Below, one piece after another: positions 26,301 through 35,182 of a stretch of 64,000 nt of DNA; the first letter of the stretch is position 1, and each line of letters opens with the position of its first letter. The notes beneath the pieces were generated by a model. The model had not been told where the DNA came from and did not search any database. It saw only the letters and a program-made list of their open reading frames with translations. The stretch covers positions 62,001-126,000 of the forward strand of contig CAJTEX010000006.1 of NCBI GenBank assembly GCA_910575615.1. Reading direction: 5' to 3'. A program made the translations under genes and the position numbers. The stretch is from Bacteroidales bacterium (GTDB taxonomy: Bacteria > Bacteroidota > Bacteroidia > Bacteroidales > Muribaculaceae).

Positions 26301-28529
26301 TCATTCTACGGGTGTCAGCCTGACAAGGTCGAGCAGCACCATGTTTGAGCTTGGATCGGCATAGACCGGTGAAGGCTGGTAATAGCGCAGCTCAAGATGG
26401 TTTGTCCCTTTCTCGAGGTTGACAATCAGGTAATTGCTCCAGGCTGTCATCTCCTGCCAGGAGTCGCCTTTGCGGGCCTTGGCGGAGTTGAGCTGGGGAA
26501 ACACCAGTATGCCTGCCTCGCGCCCGTTGGCCCGCAGGCTGCGCAGGGCCAGTTTGCGTTGTCCGTTGACCACCCCCAGTCCGTTGGCGTAATGGACATC
26601 CACGAGATACTGTCCCTTTCCGGGCGATTCGAAATCAAATCCTATGTTGCGGTTCTTGAACCGGTTTGACTCCACGAACTTCGACGCGAGGCTCTTCTCT
26701 TCCAGCACCTTGGTGCCGGTCTTGGCTAGCGAAGAGGCGTAGATGGTGTGGCGTTGTCCCTGGGGAAGGTAGAGGTATGGCTTGCTGCTGAATCCCGACA
26801 ACTCGCTGTCTGCCAGAGTAGTGAACTGCACTATGGCGAGTCCTTGCGCGTCATACAGTCGGTAGCTGTCACGGAAAATCTCTTCCTGCATCACCCCGTT
26901 GATGTAGACCAGTCGGCACTCACCGCCGCCATTGTCGAGATACTCCTCTACCTCCTCGGTGAGGGTGTGGGGCGGGAGTGACGGCGGAAGCTTGCCGGGA
27001 GTGATGACAGCCTCGCGCATGGAAGTCCAGTCGGCCGTCGGGGGTAATGGCGCTGGCATCTGTTGCTCCTTCTCGGTGACGAAGCCGGGATCGGCCGACG
27101 CGCCGGCGAGCGTGATTGAAATCTGATGCCTCCCCTTGAGCGACGCGGGGAAGAACGGGTCTGATGGTTTCCCGTCGATTGTGAATGTCGAAATGGCCTT
27201 GCCGGTGCCGGTGATCTTGATGTCGAGTGTCGCGTCGCGGTAGCGCAGGTTGCCGATGGTCTTCTCGCCCGGCAGGTTCTCAGGGACATATGGCGTGAAG
27301 AAAACGCCGTCGCGGCTGTATCTCATCCCGAGCAGCGCGCGGGTGATGAACACCGTGAATGTCGAGCGGAACGCCGGCACCTTGTGGCGGAAGCCGAGCA
27401 GACGTTTCCCTTCGATTGCGAGCAGGTCGCCGACAGCCTTGGAATATGCCGCCTCGTTGCCACGGCTGGCGGCGGCGGCGGTCCAGGCGGTCTGCAGCAG
27501 TGTGGCGGGGATTTCCTCCCTGACCTCCGCGCTTGCCGGGGGGAGTTGCGGCTGGTAGAGCGACACCCCGGTCGGGCCGGTCGGAGTCTTGCGGATGATT
27601 GCGTCGGCCATCGCGTCGGGAAAGACCCCGGCGATGACAGCCACTGCCTGGGCGAGGTTGTCGGTAGACTGGAGGGGGAGAGGGGAGGTCGGCACCCCAT
27701 AGGCTGTCGCGCTCAGGTAGCCCATGTTGGGAATCCACATCAGGCTTTTCATCCCTTCGACAATGCTGTCGCAGTGGAGTCCCAGACGGCTCATCGCTGC
27801 CGCATAGGCGACGTTCACAGCCAGGGGCGATTGCTGGAAGATTTCCGAGGGCCCCATCCATTCGGGGAAAATCCCCCTCCCGGCGGCCATGTAGCGTGGC
27901 ACACCGGTGAAAAGCCCTGTCGACGGGTTGCGGCTTATCCTCGTGTCGGAGGCTATTACGGCTTTCGCCGTCTGGCCGACGGTCTTCTCCCAGCGGGAGT
28001 CGCCAGAGGCCATTGAAAGCTCAGTGGCGGCCAGTAGCCACTCGGCGTTGGAGTTGACTGCGGGCCATCCCAGGGAGCGAGTCTCCGACGGAACCACGAT
28101 GCCGTTTCTCAGGCGGCTTTCCAGCGCTGTGATGGCCGAGTCGTTCTGCACCGGGTTGAGGAAAATCTCGTAGGGGGTCATCACCGTGTAGCGCGCCGTC
28201 GGAGGATGTGAAGCCTCGAGGCGGTACAGGAAATCAAGCAGGGGATGGGTGGATGAGAATGTCATGCTCCCCGGGGGGATTCTCCCTGCCGTGATTGTGT
28301 CAAGGACATTGCCGCTGACCCTGACCTGCATGACGGAGTCAGACATAGCCCTCAGCACCACCCCGTCATGGAGGTCGATGCTGTCAGGCCAGATGTCGTA
28401 GGCCTGGGTGTGGGCGATCGGGTCGACGCGGCGCGACGAGTCGCCATGACAAGATGTCATGGCGAGAACCACCGCTATGGGCGCCAGAAGTAGCGCGGCG
28501 CGGGATATTACGTTTGACAGATCGCTCAA
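26301..28529 (-). CDS. Glycosidase-like (alpha/alpha barrel) lipoprotein with C-terminal binding domain
   Basis: A 742-residue lipoprotein whose signal peptide ends VVLAMTSCHG. Residues about 85-400 are helix-rich with repeated aromatic/alanine segments (SLGWPAVNSNAEWLLAATELSM, LLQTAWTAAAASRGNE), resembling six-hairpin glycosidases of the MGH1/trehalase-like type; the assignment is tentative. The C-terminal ~200 residues (GQYLVDVHYANGLG, NLEKGTNHLELRYY) look like a CBM35/CBM6-type jelly roll. The only plausible start is a TTG at 28529. It lies between the C1 peptidase and GH13 genes, 47 bp before GH13, so a role in alpha-glucan processing is reasonable but unproven. Confidence 0.6.
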   Translation of the reverse strand: MSDLSNVISRAALLLAPIAVVLAMTSCHGDSSRRVDPIAHTQAYDIWPDSIDLHDGVVLRAMSDSVMQVRVSGNVLDTITAGRIPPGSMTFSSTHPLLDFLYRLEASHPPTARYTVMTPYEIFLNPVQNDSAITALESRLRNGIVVPSETRSLGWPAVNSNAEWLLAATELSMASGDSRWEKTVGQTAKAVIASDTRISRNPSTGLFTGVPRYMAAGRGIFPEWMGPSEIFQQSPLAVNVAYAAAMSRLGLHCDSIVEGMKSLMWIPNMGYLSATAYGVPTSPLPLQSTDNLAQAVAVIAGVFPDAMADAIIRKTPTGPTGVSLYQPQLPPASAEVREEIPATLLQTAWTAAAASRGNEAAYSKAVGDLLAIEGKRLLGFRHKVPAFRSTFTVFITRALLGMRYSRDGVFFTPYVPENLPGEKTIGNLRYRDATLDIKITGTGKAISTFTIDGKPSDPFFPASLKGRHQISITLAGASADPGFVTEKEQQMPAPLPPTADWTSMREAVITPGKLPPSLPPHTLTEEVEEYLDNGGGECRLVYINGVMQEEIFRDSYRLYDAQGLAIVQFTTLADSELSGFSSKPYLYLPQGQRHTIYASSLAKTGTKVLEEKSLASKFVESNRFKNRNIGFDFESPGKGQYLVDVHYANGLGVVNGQRKLALRSLRANGREAGILVFPQLNSAKARKGDSWQEMTAWSNYLIVNLEKGTNHLELRYYQPSPVYADPSSNMVLLDLVRLTPVE

Positions 28530-28549
28530 TTGGCTGTGGGCATTTACGT

Positions 28550-28583
28550 TATACAGCGGAGACGTGGTCGCCCCCGCTGTATA
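28550..28583 (-). other. Intercistronic hairpin between C1 peptidase and glycosidase-like genes
   Basis: TATACAGCGG (28550-28559) and CCGCTGTATA (28574-28583) are perfect complements with outer ACGT pairing and no T-tract. This fits a processing or stability element within the operon better than a terminator. Confidence 0.6.
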
Positions 28584-28612
28584 GATAACGTTTAAAAATG
28601 GGAATTAGTGGA

Positions 28613-29875
28613 TTATTTCTTTATTTTCTTGGCTATTTCCTTGGGGAGGGCATCCTTGTGGACGAGGATGTCGATGGTCTTCGCGTAGAAATAAGGCTCG
28701 GACACATAGAAATAGCCGTCATACACCTGGTTGGTGTCCCATGAGTTCCTCACCTTGTAGTAGCGGTTGCCCTTCTTGTCGCGGGCTGTGCCGATGATTT
28801 CCATGCCGTGGTCGTCGGTGGTCTCCTGTGAGTCGAACATCTGCTGGCGCAGCTCCTGGGTGATTTCCATCTCGGGGACAGGCTCCTTGAAGTCGAAACG
28901 GGCGGCGGCGCGGTCTTTGTCGCTGAGCTTCACCCAGCGCGAGAGTTCCGAGCCTTCGAGGTCGGCGGCGTTGGTCTCCTTAGGCATCACGGCGTAGCCC
29001 TCATACCATTTGAAGCCCCCTTCGCTGACATCGGCGGCCCATACCACGGGGTAGCCTTTATCGATGGCATTGTCAACGACGGCTTTCATCTCCTCCATGG
29101 GCAGGTTGACCGACTTCTCCCAGATCCAGTTGTCAGGTACCTCGACGGCAAACTCCTCATAGAAGGGGTGGTGGGTGAAGGAGGTGATTGACACATAATC
29201 GTCGACATTGACAGGCAGCGACTTGGCGTAGCTCTCGGGGGTATAGGTCTTGCCGTTGACAGTGAAAGTCTCAGGCACCTTGCCGAGATATGCGTCGAGG
29301 ATGGCCTCGTAGCCCTTGCGCCAGGCGGTGGATATCTTTTTGTTGGGGTTGGCCTTGACAGCGTCGAGATATGCTTTCAGCACTGCGTCAAGCTCGCCAT
29401 GGACATGCTTCTCTTCGCCATAGTTGAGACCGGAGTAAACATCTTCGGGCACTGCGCCGTAGCGTTTCCAGACGTAGGGCACGTCGAGGGCCGAGCCTCC
29501 GGCGGCGAAATGGGTCTGGCCGTACATGCGTATGTAGCGGTCGGCCTTCTCGAGGTAGCATTGGCGGACGGTGAACATCTCGCTCAGGTCGAGCGAGTCG
29601 CCCCCCTGGCGTAGAATCTCATCTTCGATGAATGATGTCGAGGCGAAACACCAGCAGGTGCCGCTCTTGTTCTGGTCCTTCACCGAGGTGTGGGGCAGCA
29701 CCTTCACATCTATGAAGCCGAAACTCACGGAGTCGGCGGCGAGGGTGTCAGACTCTTCGGCCACTGTGGCCGGGGCCGGGGCTGCGTGGCCTGTTTTCTC
29801 GAAATTGCCGTAAGCGGCGGCGCTGAGCGCCAGTGAAGCGGCCGCCAGTACGGCTAATGATGGCTGTTTCTTCAT
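28613..29875 (-). CDS. Exported C1 family cysteine peptidase (bleomycin hydrolase-like)
   Basis: A 420-residue papain-fold peptidase. Signal peptide MKKQPSLAVLAAASLALSAAAYG, oxyanion glutamine and catalytic cysteine in DQNKSGTCWCFAS (Q68, C74), histidine in TTDDHGMEIIG, asparagine in YKVRNSWD. The long inserts (AYLGKVPETFTVNGKTYTPESYAKSL) match the C1B/aminopeptidase C-bleomycin hydrolase branch, which is normally cytosolic; this one has an export signal. The start at 29875 is supported by a promoter whose boxes (29898-29929) lie inside the longer open frame. It is the first gene of the run with the glycosidase, GH13, phosphoesterase and SPOR genes. Confidence 0.93.
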   Translation of the reverse strand: MKKQPSLAVLAAASLALSAAAYGNFEKTGHAAPAPATVAEESDTLAADSVSFGFIDVKVLPHTSVKDQNKSGTCWCFASTSFIEDEILRQGGDSLDLSEMFTVRQCYLEKADRYIRMYGQTHFAAGGSALDVPYVWKRYGAVPEDVYSGLNYGEEKHVHGELDAVLKAYLDAVKANPNKKISTAWRKGYEAILDAYLGKVPETFTVNGKTYTPESYAKSLPVNVDDYVSITSFTHHPFYEEFAVEVPDNWIWEKSVNLPMEEMKAVVDNAIDKGYPVVWAADVSEGGFKWYEGYAVMPKETNAADLEGSELSRWVKLSDKDRAAARFDFKEPVPEMEITQELRQQMFDSQETTDDHGMEIIGTARDKKGNRYYKVRNSWDTNQVYDGYFYVSEPYFYAKTIDILVHKDALPKEIAKKIKK

Positions 29876-29897
29876 TGCAAGAGTGGTTGTTTTCACG

Positions 29898-29929
29898 CAA
29901 AAGTAGTAATAATGTTTCGGAAAGGCAAA
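29898..29929 (-). promoter_or_regulatory. Promoter of the C1 peptidase operon
   Basis: On the minus strand TTTG (29929-29926), a 20-nt spacer, TACTTTTG (29905-29898), a full match to TTTG-N20-TAnnTTTG. Confidence 0.75.
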
Positions 29930-29996
29930 CAAAGAGGGGAATTAAACGCCTGCTAACGCCTGTCGGGGGCGTGCGGAAAAGATTTTTGCGCAAAGG

Positions 29997-30028
29997 TTTG
30001 GCTATTAAACCAAAAATGCCTAAATTTG
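29997..30028 (+). promoter_or_regulatory. Promoter of rpmE2
   Basis: TTTG (29997-30000), a 20-nt spacer, TAAATTTG (30021-30028). The leader to the ATG is about 70 nt. Confidence 0.75.
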
Positions 30029-30102
30029 CAGGCCATTACTAAATGTCGCCCTACCAGCGACGTCACCCGAATCCAAGAAAACAATAACAACCCGCAGATA
30101 AA

Positions 30103-30357
30103 ATGAAAAAAGACATCCATCCTTCCAACTATCGCAAAGTAGTTTTCAAAGATATGTCGAACGAGGAAATCTTCATCACCCATTCGACCGTCGCTGCCAA
30201 GGAGACTATCGAAATCGATGGCGAGACCTACCCCCTGGTGAAGCTTGAAATCACCTCCTCTTCCCACCCCTTCTTCACCGGCAAGCAGAAACTCGTCGAC
30301 ACCGCAGGCCGCGTCGACAAGTTCCTCTCCCGCTACGGCGACCGCAAGAAGAAGTAA
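30103..30357 (+). CDS. rpmE2: 50S ribosomal protein L31 type B
   Basis: An 84-residue protein starting [20 protein letters not shown], with [26 protein letters not shown] typical of bL31. It lacks the CxxC zinc ligands, so it is the zinc-independent type B form that in many bacteria replaces L31 under zinc limitation; in Bacteroidales it is often the only copy. It has its own promoter and terminator. Confidence 0.97.
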   Translation: MKKDIHPSNYRKVVFKDMSNEEIFITHSTVAAKETIEIDGETYPLVKLEITSSSHPFFTGKQKLVDTAGRVDKFLSRYGDRKKK

Positions 30358-30419
30358 TCCTTCATACGATATCACAGGCCGTCGCTGCCTCCAGGCAGTC
30401 CGGCTCCGGAAAGATAGAA

Positions 30420-30447
30420 GACCGCGCCCCCGGGGCGCGGTCTTTAT
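30420..30447 (+). terminator. Terminator of rpmE2
   Basis: GACCGCGCCCC (30420-30430) and GGGGCGCGGTC (30432-30442) form a GC-rich hairpin followed by TTTATTG. Confidence 0.85.
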
Positions 30448-30518
30448 TGTTTTTCCACCAGCCTGAAAGGTCGTGTGGAGGATGTGAACGAGAGGTTCTG
30501 GCGGCTGCAACCCTGCGG

Positions 30519-30881
30519 TCACACCGGACGGTCGAGCGGGCTTGGGACAGGGGAGGAGCGACGTGTCCCGCGCCGGCGTGGCTCGGCGGTCTTTTTGCCT
30601 GCGTTTTTCTTGCCGGTGCTGACGGGCGTGGGGGAAATCAGGGTGTCTTTGTCGGTTTTCCCGGTTTTGTCAGCATTCCCGTCGGGAAGATAGCGCGAGG
30701 CTCTTTCCTCCATCCTGATTGAGTCGATTGCCTGGGTTGTCGCCGGGATGGATGTCTGTTGCGGGATGGACGGGGTGGAAGAGTCGCACCGGCGGGTGAG
30801 GATGGCTGCCAGCAGGATGGCCGCCATCAATGCCATCAGAAATATGGTGCCGCGAATCTCGCCGTGGGTCATAGGTCTCAT
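30519..30881 (-). CDS. Small single-pass membrane protein, unknown function
   Basis: A 120-residue protein not recognised as a known family. It starts MRPMTHGEIRGTIFLMALMA; residues about 10-29 form one transmembrane helix (GTIFLMALMAAILLAAILTRR). The remainder is a low-complexity Ser/Thr/Pro and then Lys/Arg-rich tail (GKKNAGKKTAEPRRRGTRR). A longer frame upstream would overlap the DUF4421 gene; the ATG at 30881, 35 bp after that gene's stop, is preferred. Probably co-transcribed with the DUF4421 gene. Confidence 0.6.
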   Translation of the reverse strand: MRPMTHGEIRGTIFLMALMAAILLAAILTRRCDSSTPSIPQQTSIPATTQAIDSIRMEERASRYLPDGNADKTGKTDKDTLISPTPVSTGKKNAGKKTAEPRRRGTRRSSPVPSPLDRPV

Positions 30882-30915
30882 GAGCCGGGTGTCTGTTGGG
30901 TTGGTCGCCGAGATG

Positions 30916-32013
30916 TCACCAGATGTTGAAGCGGAATCCCGCCGAGGCTTCCAGCGAGATGTTGTTGGCCAGGAAGGTATGGGCCTTGTCGTAGACGAGG
31001 TTGGTGTCGACATTGCCCACCACGCCGAAAAACCACCGCTTGTCGTGGTTGTAGATCAGCGACAGCTTGATGCGGTTGCTCAGGGAGAAGGAGGTGCGCT
31101 GGCTCGACATGTCGGTGATGTAGCCGTCGCGTATGCCGATTGTGGGGGCTTCGGAGACCCCGAGGAGCCACCCCTTGCGGAACACCCAGTTGTAGGCGTA
31201 GCCGATTTTTATGGCGTAGTTCTTGTTGCCGACGCGGTAGTGGTTGTCCCAGTCTGGCGGTAGGACGTTTGACTCGGGCTGGTTGTCAAAGACCCCGGTG
31301 AAATCCATGTCGTAGTTCTGCTGCCAGTATGAGAAACCGGCGTAGAGCGAGCCTGAGCTTTTGACCTGGATTTTGGAGTAAGAGAATGCGGCGGCCTGTG
31401 AATACTGCCGGTGGTTGAAAAAGTAATAGAAGTTCAGTCCCCAGCTGTCGGAGTGGAAACCGTGGAAAGGGATGTCTGCCCGGCGGCTCTCCTCGGGGTA
31501 GCCCAGGCGGTCGATGGTCATATGGGAGTCATCCCGGATGGTGTAAAATTCGGCCCCGAACAGCGAGCAGTTGAACTGGAAGTTGAATCGTTTGCGTGCC
31601 CCGATATCGGCGTTGAAGAATTTGCTGACATTCATGTCGTAGCCGACCGAGACAGCCATGTAGGTCAGCCATAAGCCCATGGAGGTTGAAGGGCGGGAGT
31701 CGAAGCTCATCCGGTAGTCGTTGGTGAACCTGAAGTCGTATGCGTCGAGCCAGCTGTCGGTCTTGAACTTGATGTTGAAGCGGTAGCCTGAGCCTTGCAC
31801 ATAGGTGGAGTCGTAGTTGTTGAAGAAGTGGTCGCCCCATCGGTATGTGTTGATGCAGAAACGGGGGAATTTGCCCCAAGACGCGATTGTGTCGAGGTTG
31901 AGGAACTCGGCCGAGGCCTGCTGTCCCCCCGCGACGAGCATCGCCAGCCATATGGCGGCCCCTGTCAGGAACGCCGCCAGAGGGTTCCTGTGGCCTCCCG
32001 CCTGGGATTGCAT
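30916..32013 (-). CDS. DUF4421 family outer-membrane beta-barrel protein
   Basis: About 365 residues with a signal peptide (LAAFLTGAAIWLAMLVAGGQQASA) and many alternating aromatic strands (YRFNIKFKTDSW, GLNFYYFFNHRQY, LYAGFSYWQQNYDMDF), ending in an aromatic C-terminus, FRFNIW, expected of outer-membrane barrels. It matches the DUF4421 family of Bacteroidetes. The promoter -7 box (32050-32057) covers the most upstream start candidate, so the ATG at 32013 is chosen; ATG 32040 would give an almost leaderless mRNA. Its function is unknown. Confidence 0.8.
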   Translation of the reverse strand: MQSQAGGHRNPLAAFLTGAAIWLAMLVAGGQQASAEFLNLDTIASWGKFPRFCINTYRWGDHFFNNYDSTYVQGSGYRFNIKFKTDSWLDAYDFRFTNDYRMSFDSRPSTSMGLWLTYMAVSVGYDMNVSKFFNADIGARKRFNFQFNCSLFGAEFYTIRDDSHMTIDRLGYPEESRRADIPFHGFHSDSWGLNFYYFFNHRQYSQAAAFSYSKIQVKSSGSLYAGFSYWQQNYDMDFTGVFDNQPESNVLPPDWDNHYRVGNKNYAIKIGYAYNWVFRKGWLLGVSEAPTIGIRDGYITDMSSQRTSFSLSNRIKLSLIYNHDKRWFFGVVGNVDTNLVYDKAHTFLANNISLEASAGFRFNIW

Positions 32014-32049
32014 ATGTGAATGTGACGGATGGTTGGGCATAATCGGGTG

Positions 32050-32081
32050 CAAAGTTACGAATAATTGCGCTCTCAGTCCAA
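32050..32081 (-). promoter_or_regulatory. Promoter of the DUF4421 gene
   Basis: On the minus strand TTG (32081-32079), a 21-nt spacer, TAACTTTG (32057-32050). Confidence 0.65.
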
Positions 32082-32125
32082 GTTTTGTCCCTCATTAAGC
32101 TCCAAAGGGGATGTGAAATAATCCA

Positions 32126-32172
32126 AAAAAGGAAAACCGCGGCCTTCATTGCGGGCTGCGGTTTTCCTTTTT
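32126..32172 (-). terminator. Terminator of the S8 protease gene
   Basis: AAAAAGGAAAACCGC (32126-32140) and GCGGTTTTCCTTTTT (32158-32172) form a perfect 15-bp stem with U-rich ends on both strands. Confidence 0.85.
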
Positions 32173-32228
32173 ATGCGGTCCGGGGTAGGGGAGTGCCCTC
32201 CCCCAGAGGCGATGTTCCTGGGATAGCT

Positions 32229-34460
32229 TTATTTGATGACGAGCTTGCGGGAAAGCTTCTGGCCGGCAGCGTCAACCGACAGCACATAGATGCCTTCCTG
32301 GAGCGACGACGCGTCGAGGTCGAGGGTGTCGCCCGAGTCGTTGGCTGATGCCACGGCTGCTCCCTGCAGGTTGTAGAGCGAGCAGGAGAGATTGTTTACA
32401 CCGGGGCAGCTCACCTCAAACTGCTTGCCACCCTTGGCAACCACCATCAGGTTCTGGTCGGCGTTGTCGGCCAGGACGCTCTCGACGGAGGCGCTCATGA
32501 TGATGGCCTCTTTCAGGCCTGCCAAGGCGTTGATCTTGCCATATCCCCAGCGGGTGGTAGGGGTGGTGTTGGCATCTTTTATCGAGGTCTTCTCGAGAAT
32601 CTGCTTAACCTCATTGGCGCGCAGGCCGGGGCATGCCTCAAGCCAGAGGGCGATGGTGCCGGCGGCGAAGGGGCAGGCCATTGATGTGCCCTGCATGTAA
32701 TACCAGGGGTTGGGGCGGCCGTTAGCGTCGGAGAACGCGTTGAGGCGGGTCTGGGGAAGGCTGGTGCTGTCAACCCAGTAACGGCTCACTGATGCGATGA
32801 TCTGGGCTCCGGGGGCGCAGACGATCGGGAGCTGGCGGCCGTCGCCCGAGGTGCCGTAGGATGAGAATCCGGCGATTTTGCCGATTCCACCGGCATCGTA
32901 CGAGGTGCTGTTGCTGCCCAGGGTAGGCATCGAGGTGCGGCTTACCCATGCGCCGACAGAGATGGTGTTGTAGCCGCAGGCCATGCCGTTGATTGAACCC
33001 TTGTCAGAACCATCCATGTAAGGGGTCTTGAGGCCCTGGCTTGAGAATACCACCTCAGACTGCGAATAGCCGTCATATGCGTCGCAGTAGCCATTGACGC
33101 GCTGGCCGTTCTTTCCGGTGATGTTGACACCGAATACGATTGGGGCTGAGCCGTTTGACTGGAGGTTGTTGTCCATGTAGACATTGTAGCGGCCGGTGGC
33201 ATTGTCAACACCCCACGACACGCTGATTGAGGATGAGGCGGTGTAGGCTCCGGCGAAGACCGAGTTGTCAGACGGCCGCCATGTGCGGCTTCCGCTTGTG
33301 CCCGACAAGGGGAGTGATGCGGCGATGTCGTTGGTGGCCGTATTGTAGAGTACCAGGGTGCATGAGAAGCTCTCTTCGGTGTCGCTCCAGAATTCGGCGG
33401 TGTACCACGCCTGGGCCATCGAACCGGCTGAAGGCACGATGAATGTGTTTAGCTTCAGGTTGTTGCCGCCGGCACCTCGGAAATTCTTCTCCACGGACAT
33501 GTTGGATCCGCCCTCATTTCCTGCCGCAACCACCACAATGGCGTCCTGCGCCTTGGTGTCGAGGAATCGGTTGCTTGATTCGCGGGGGTCGTGGCTTCCT
33601 CGGTTGTGGCCGAGCGAGAGGTTCACGACCACGGGCTTCCCGTCGCGCTTGGCTCGGTCTACTACCGCTGCGACACCCGCCTGGATTGAGTTGGTGTCGA
33701 AAGAGCCGCAGCCAACGATGATTGAAGCCTCAGGGGCGACTCCGTAATAGGGGATTGAGCCGTTCTTGACAACGGAGCTGTTGCCTTCACGGATTCCATA
33801 TGAGCCGGGGACATCCTCGCGGCCGGCCATGATGCCGAGGACGTGTGTGCCGTGGCTCTCGCTCTGGGTGTCAGTGGTGAACGAGGCGATGTCTTCTGCG
33901 TTCTCGTAGCGTGACACGGAGCCGCTCTTGACGAGGTATATTGACTTGACGCGGGTGTTGCCGTCGTGGTCGGTGAAGTTGATGTGGCCGGGGTCGAGGC
34001 CGGTGTCATACAGGCCGACGTACACCCCTTCTCCCTTGTATGAGCGGGAGAGTCCTTCTGTGCCCTCGTGTATCGGGGTCACGAACGACGCCTCGCGGGC
34101 CATGTCCATCAGCGGGGCCGCCTGGTGGCCGAAGTCGATGTATTTCACATTGCTGTCTGCGGCGAGGGTCTCGACCATGTCCATGGGCAGCGACACGATG
34201 GCCATGTCTGCGGCATTGTCAATGACGGTGTAACCGGCCTGCTCGAGGTCAGCCGCCGATGCTCCGGCCTGCAGGGTGACTATCACGGTCACCTGGGGGG
34301 CGAATGCCGCGGCGCGTGCGGCCGACTGTTTGGCCAGCTCGGCGCGTTGTTCGGTGAATTTTTCCAGCTGGAGACGGCCCACATTGTTTATTTTGCTTTG
34401 GGCCGTGGGGGTCAGGCAGCATCCGGCTGCCAGTGCCCCGCAGAGTAACAGTTTCTTCAT
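32229..34460 (-). CDS. Secreted S8 (subtilisin-like) serine protease with T9SS sorting domain
   Basis: A 743-residue protein with signal peptide MKKLLLCGALAAGCCLTPTA. An inhibitor-like propeptide (about 55-110) precedes the subtilase domain with D152 (GLYDTGLDPGH), H203 (ESHGTHVLGIMAG) and S593 (GTSMACPFAAG). A beta-rich insertion lies between the His and Ser blocks (about 340-470), as in Bacteroidetes S8A enzymes. The last ~75 residues (CSLYNLQGAAV...GIYVLSVDAAGQKLSRKLVIK) form a type A T9SS sorting domain, so the enzyme should reach the surface or medium. It is divergent from the first SusC operon across a 722-bp gap. Confidence 0.95.
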   Translation of the reverse strand: MKKLLLCGALAAGCCLTPTAQSKINNVGRLQLEKFTEQRAELAKQSAARAAAFAPQVTVIVTLQAGASAADLEQAGYTVIDNAADMAIVSLPMDMVETLAADSNVKYIDFGHQAAPLMDMAREASFVTPIHEGTEGLSRSYKGEGVYVGLYDTGLDPGHINFTDHDGNTRVKSIYLVKSGSVSRYENAEDIASFTTDTQSESHGTHVLGIMAGREDVPGSYGIREGNSSVVKNGSIPYYGVAPEASIIVGCGSFDTNSIQAGVAAVVDRAKRDGKPVVVNLSLGHNRGSHDPRESSNRFLDTKAQDAIVVVAAGNEGGSNMSVEKNFRGAGGNNLKLNTFIVPSAGSMAQAWYTAEFWSDTEESFSCTLVLYNTATNDIAASLPLSGTSGSRTWRPSDNSVFAGAYTASSSISVSWGVDNATGRYNVYMDNNLQSNGSAPIVFGVNITGKNGQRVNGYCDAYDGYSQSEVVFSSQGLKTPYMDGSDKGSINGMACGYNTISVGAWVSRTSMPTLGSNSTSYDAGGIGKIAGFSSYGTSGDGRQLPIVCAPGAQIIASVSRYWVDSTSLPQTRLNAFSDANGRPNPWYYMQGTSMACPFAAGTIALWLEACPGLRANEVKQILEKTSIKDANTTPTTRWGYGKINALAGLKEAIIMSASVESVLADNADQNLMVVAKGGKQFEVSCPGVNNLSCSLYNLQGAAVASANDSGDTLDLDASSLQEGIYVLSVDAAGQKLSRKLVIK

Positions 34461-34610
34461 CCTATTGTAAATAATGTTTCTTTTTCCTGTTGTGATAAAC
34501 CGTGGCGCTCGGCAGCAATGTTTCAATGTTTTTTATGCGCCATATAATTAATGTGAAGACAATGTCAGAGTCAGCGCCTTCCTTCAAAGGCCACGGGTTG
34601 CCTTGATTGG

Positions 34611-34639
34611 CAAAGTTACTAATTTCCCGGGAAAAACAA
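34611..34639 (-). promoter_or_regulatory. Promoter of the S8 protease gene
   Basis: On the minus strand TTG (34639-34637), an 18-nt spacer, TAACTTTG (34618-34611). The leader is about 145 nt. Confidence 0.6.
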
Positions 34640-34968
34640 GCGTATTGCACGTGAAAAATTCACCATTAAGCTTTTTTTTAGGATTTGATGACATTTTGTC
34701 CCCTTATGCCTGTCTTGGGATGTCTGTTTTCCTTGTTTTCAAGGATGACGGCTTGCCTGTTGCTCGTGCTTAAAATGTGAAAGTAGCTTAAAGGCGTGTT
34801 AATGGATGTTTCTGGCATGCGGAAATGCCGTGTTGGGTGGGTAGCAGCGGGAATTTGAATGGATATTTAAGTTGTTGATAATTAGAAAATTGACAAGTTG
34901 CTGCGACTGTCGCGATGTGTTTTTGGTCAATTTTTTTGTTAAGGTCGCTGAAATTTGTTTGCAAAATG

Positions 34969-34999
34969 TTTGGATTTTTGGCATTTTGTCGTAACTTTG
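34969..34999 (+). promoter_or_regulatory. Promoter of the first SusC/SusD operon
   Basis: TTTG (34969-34972), a 19-nt spacer, TAACTTTG (34992-34999). The leader to the SusC ATG is about 175 nt, long enough for post-transcriptional control. Confidence 0.75.
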
Positions 35000-35182
35000 C
35001 AAAACACCAGTGGAAAAACGCGTTGTTTTTCGGATGTTGCTGGTTACAGATGTTAAGATGAAGAGAAAGATTTTGCTCTGATGATAAGCATTTATGGCTG
35101 ATGGGGTTTGAACGCGTTTTGGGACGCCCCTTGGCCGAGTGAACGGAATTTATCAAAATTTATGTTTAATAATCTTTAGTGT

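Larger units (their letters stand above)
34461..35182. other. AT-rich divergent regulatory gap
   Basis: A 722-bp region between the S8 protease and the first SusC gene, without a convincing gene on either strand. It holds two opposed promoters (34611-34639 and 34969-34999), a GAAAAAC/GTTTTTC hairpin at 35013-35031, and two copies of the palindrome AACGCGTT (35017-35024, 35111-35118) in the SusC leader. Confidence 0.6.
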
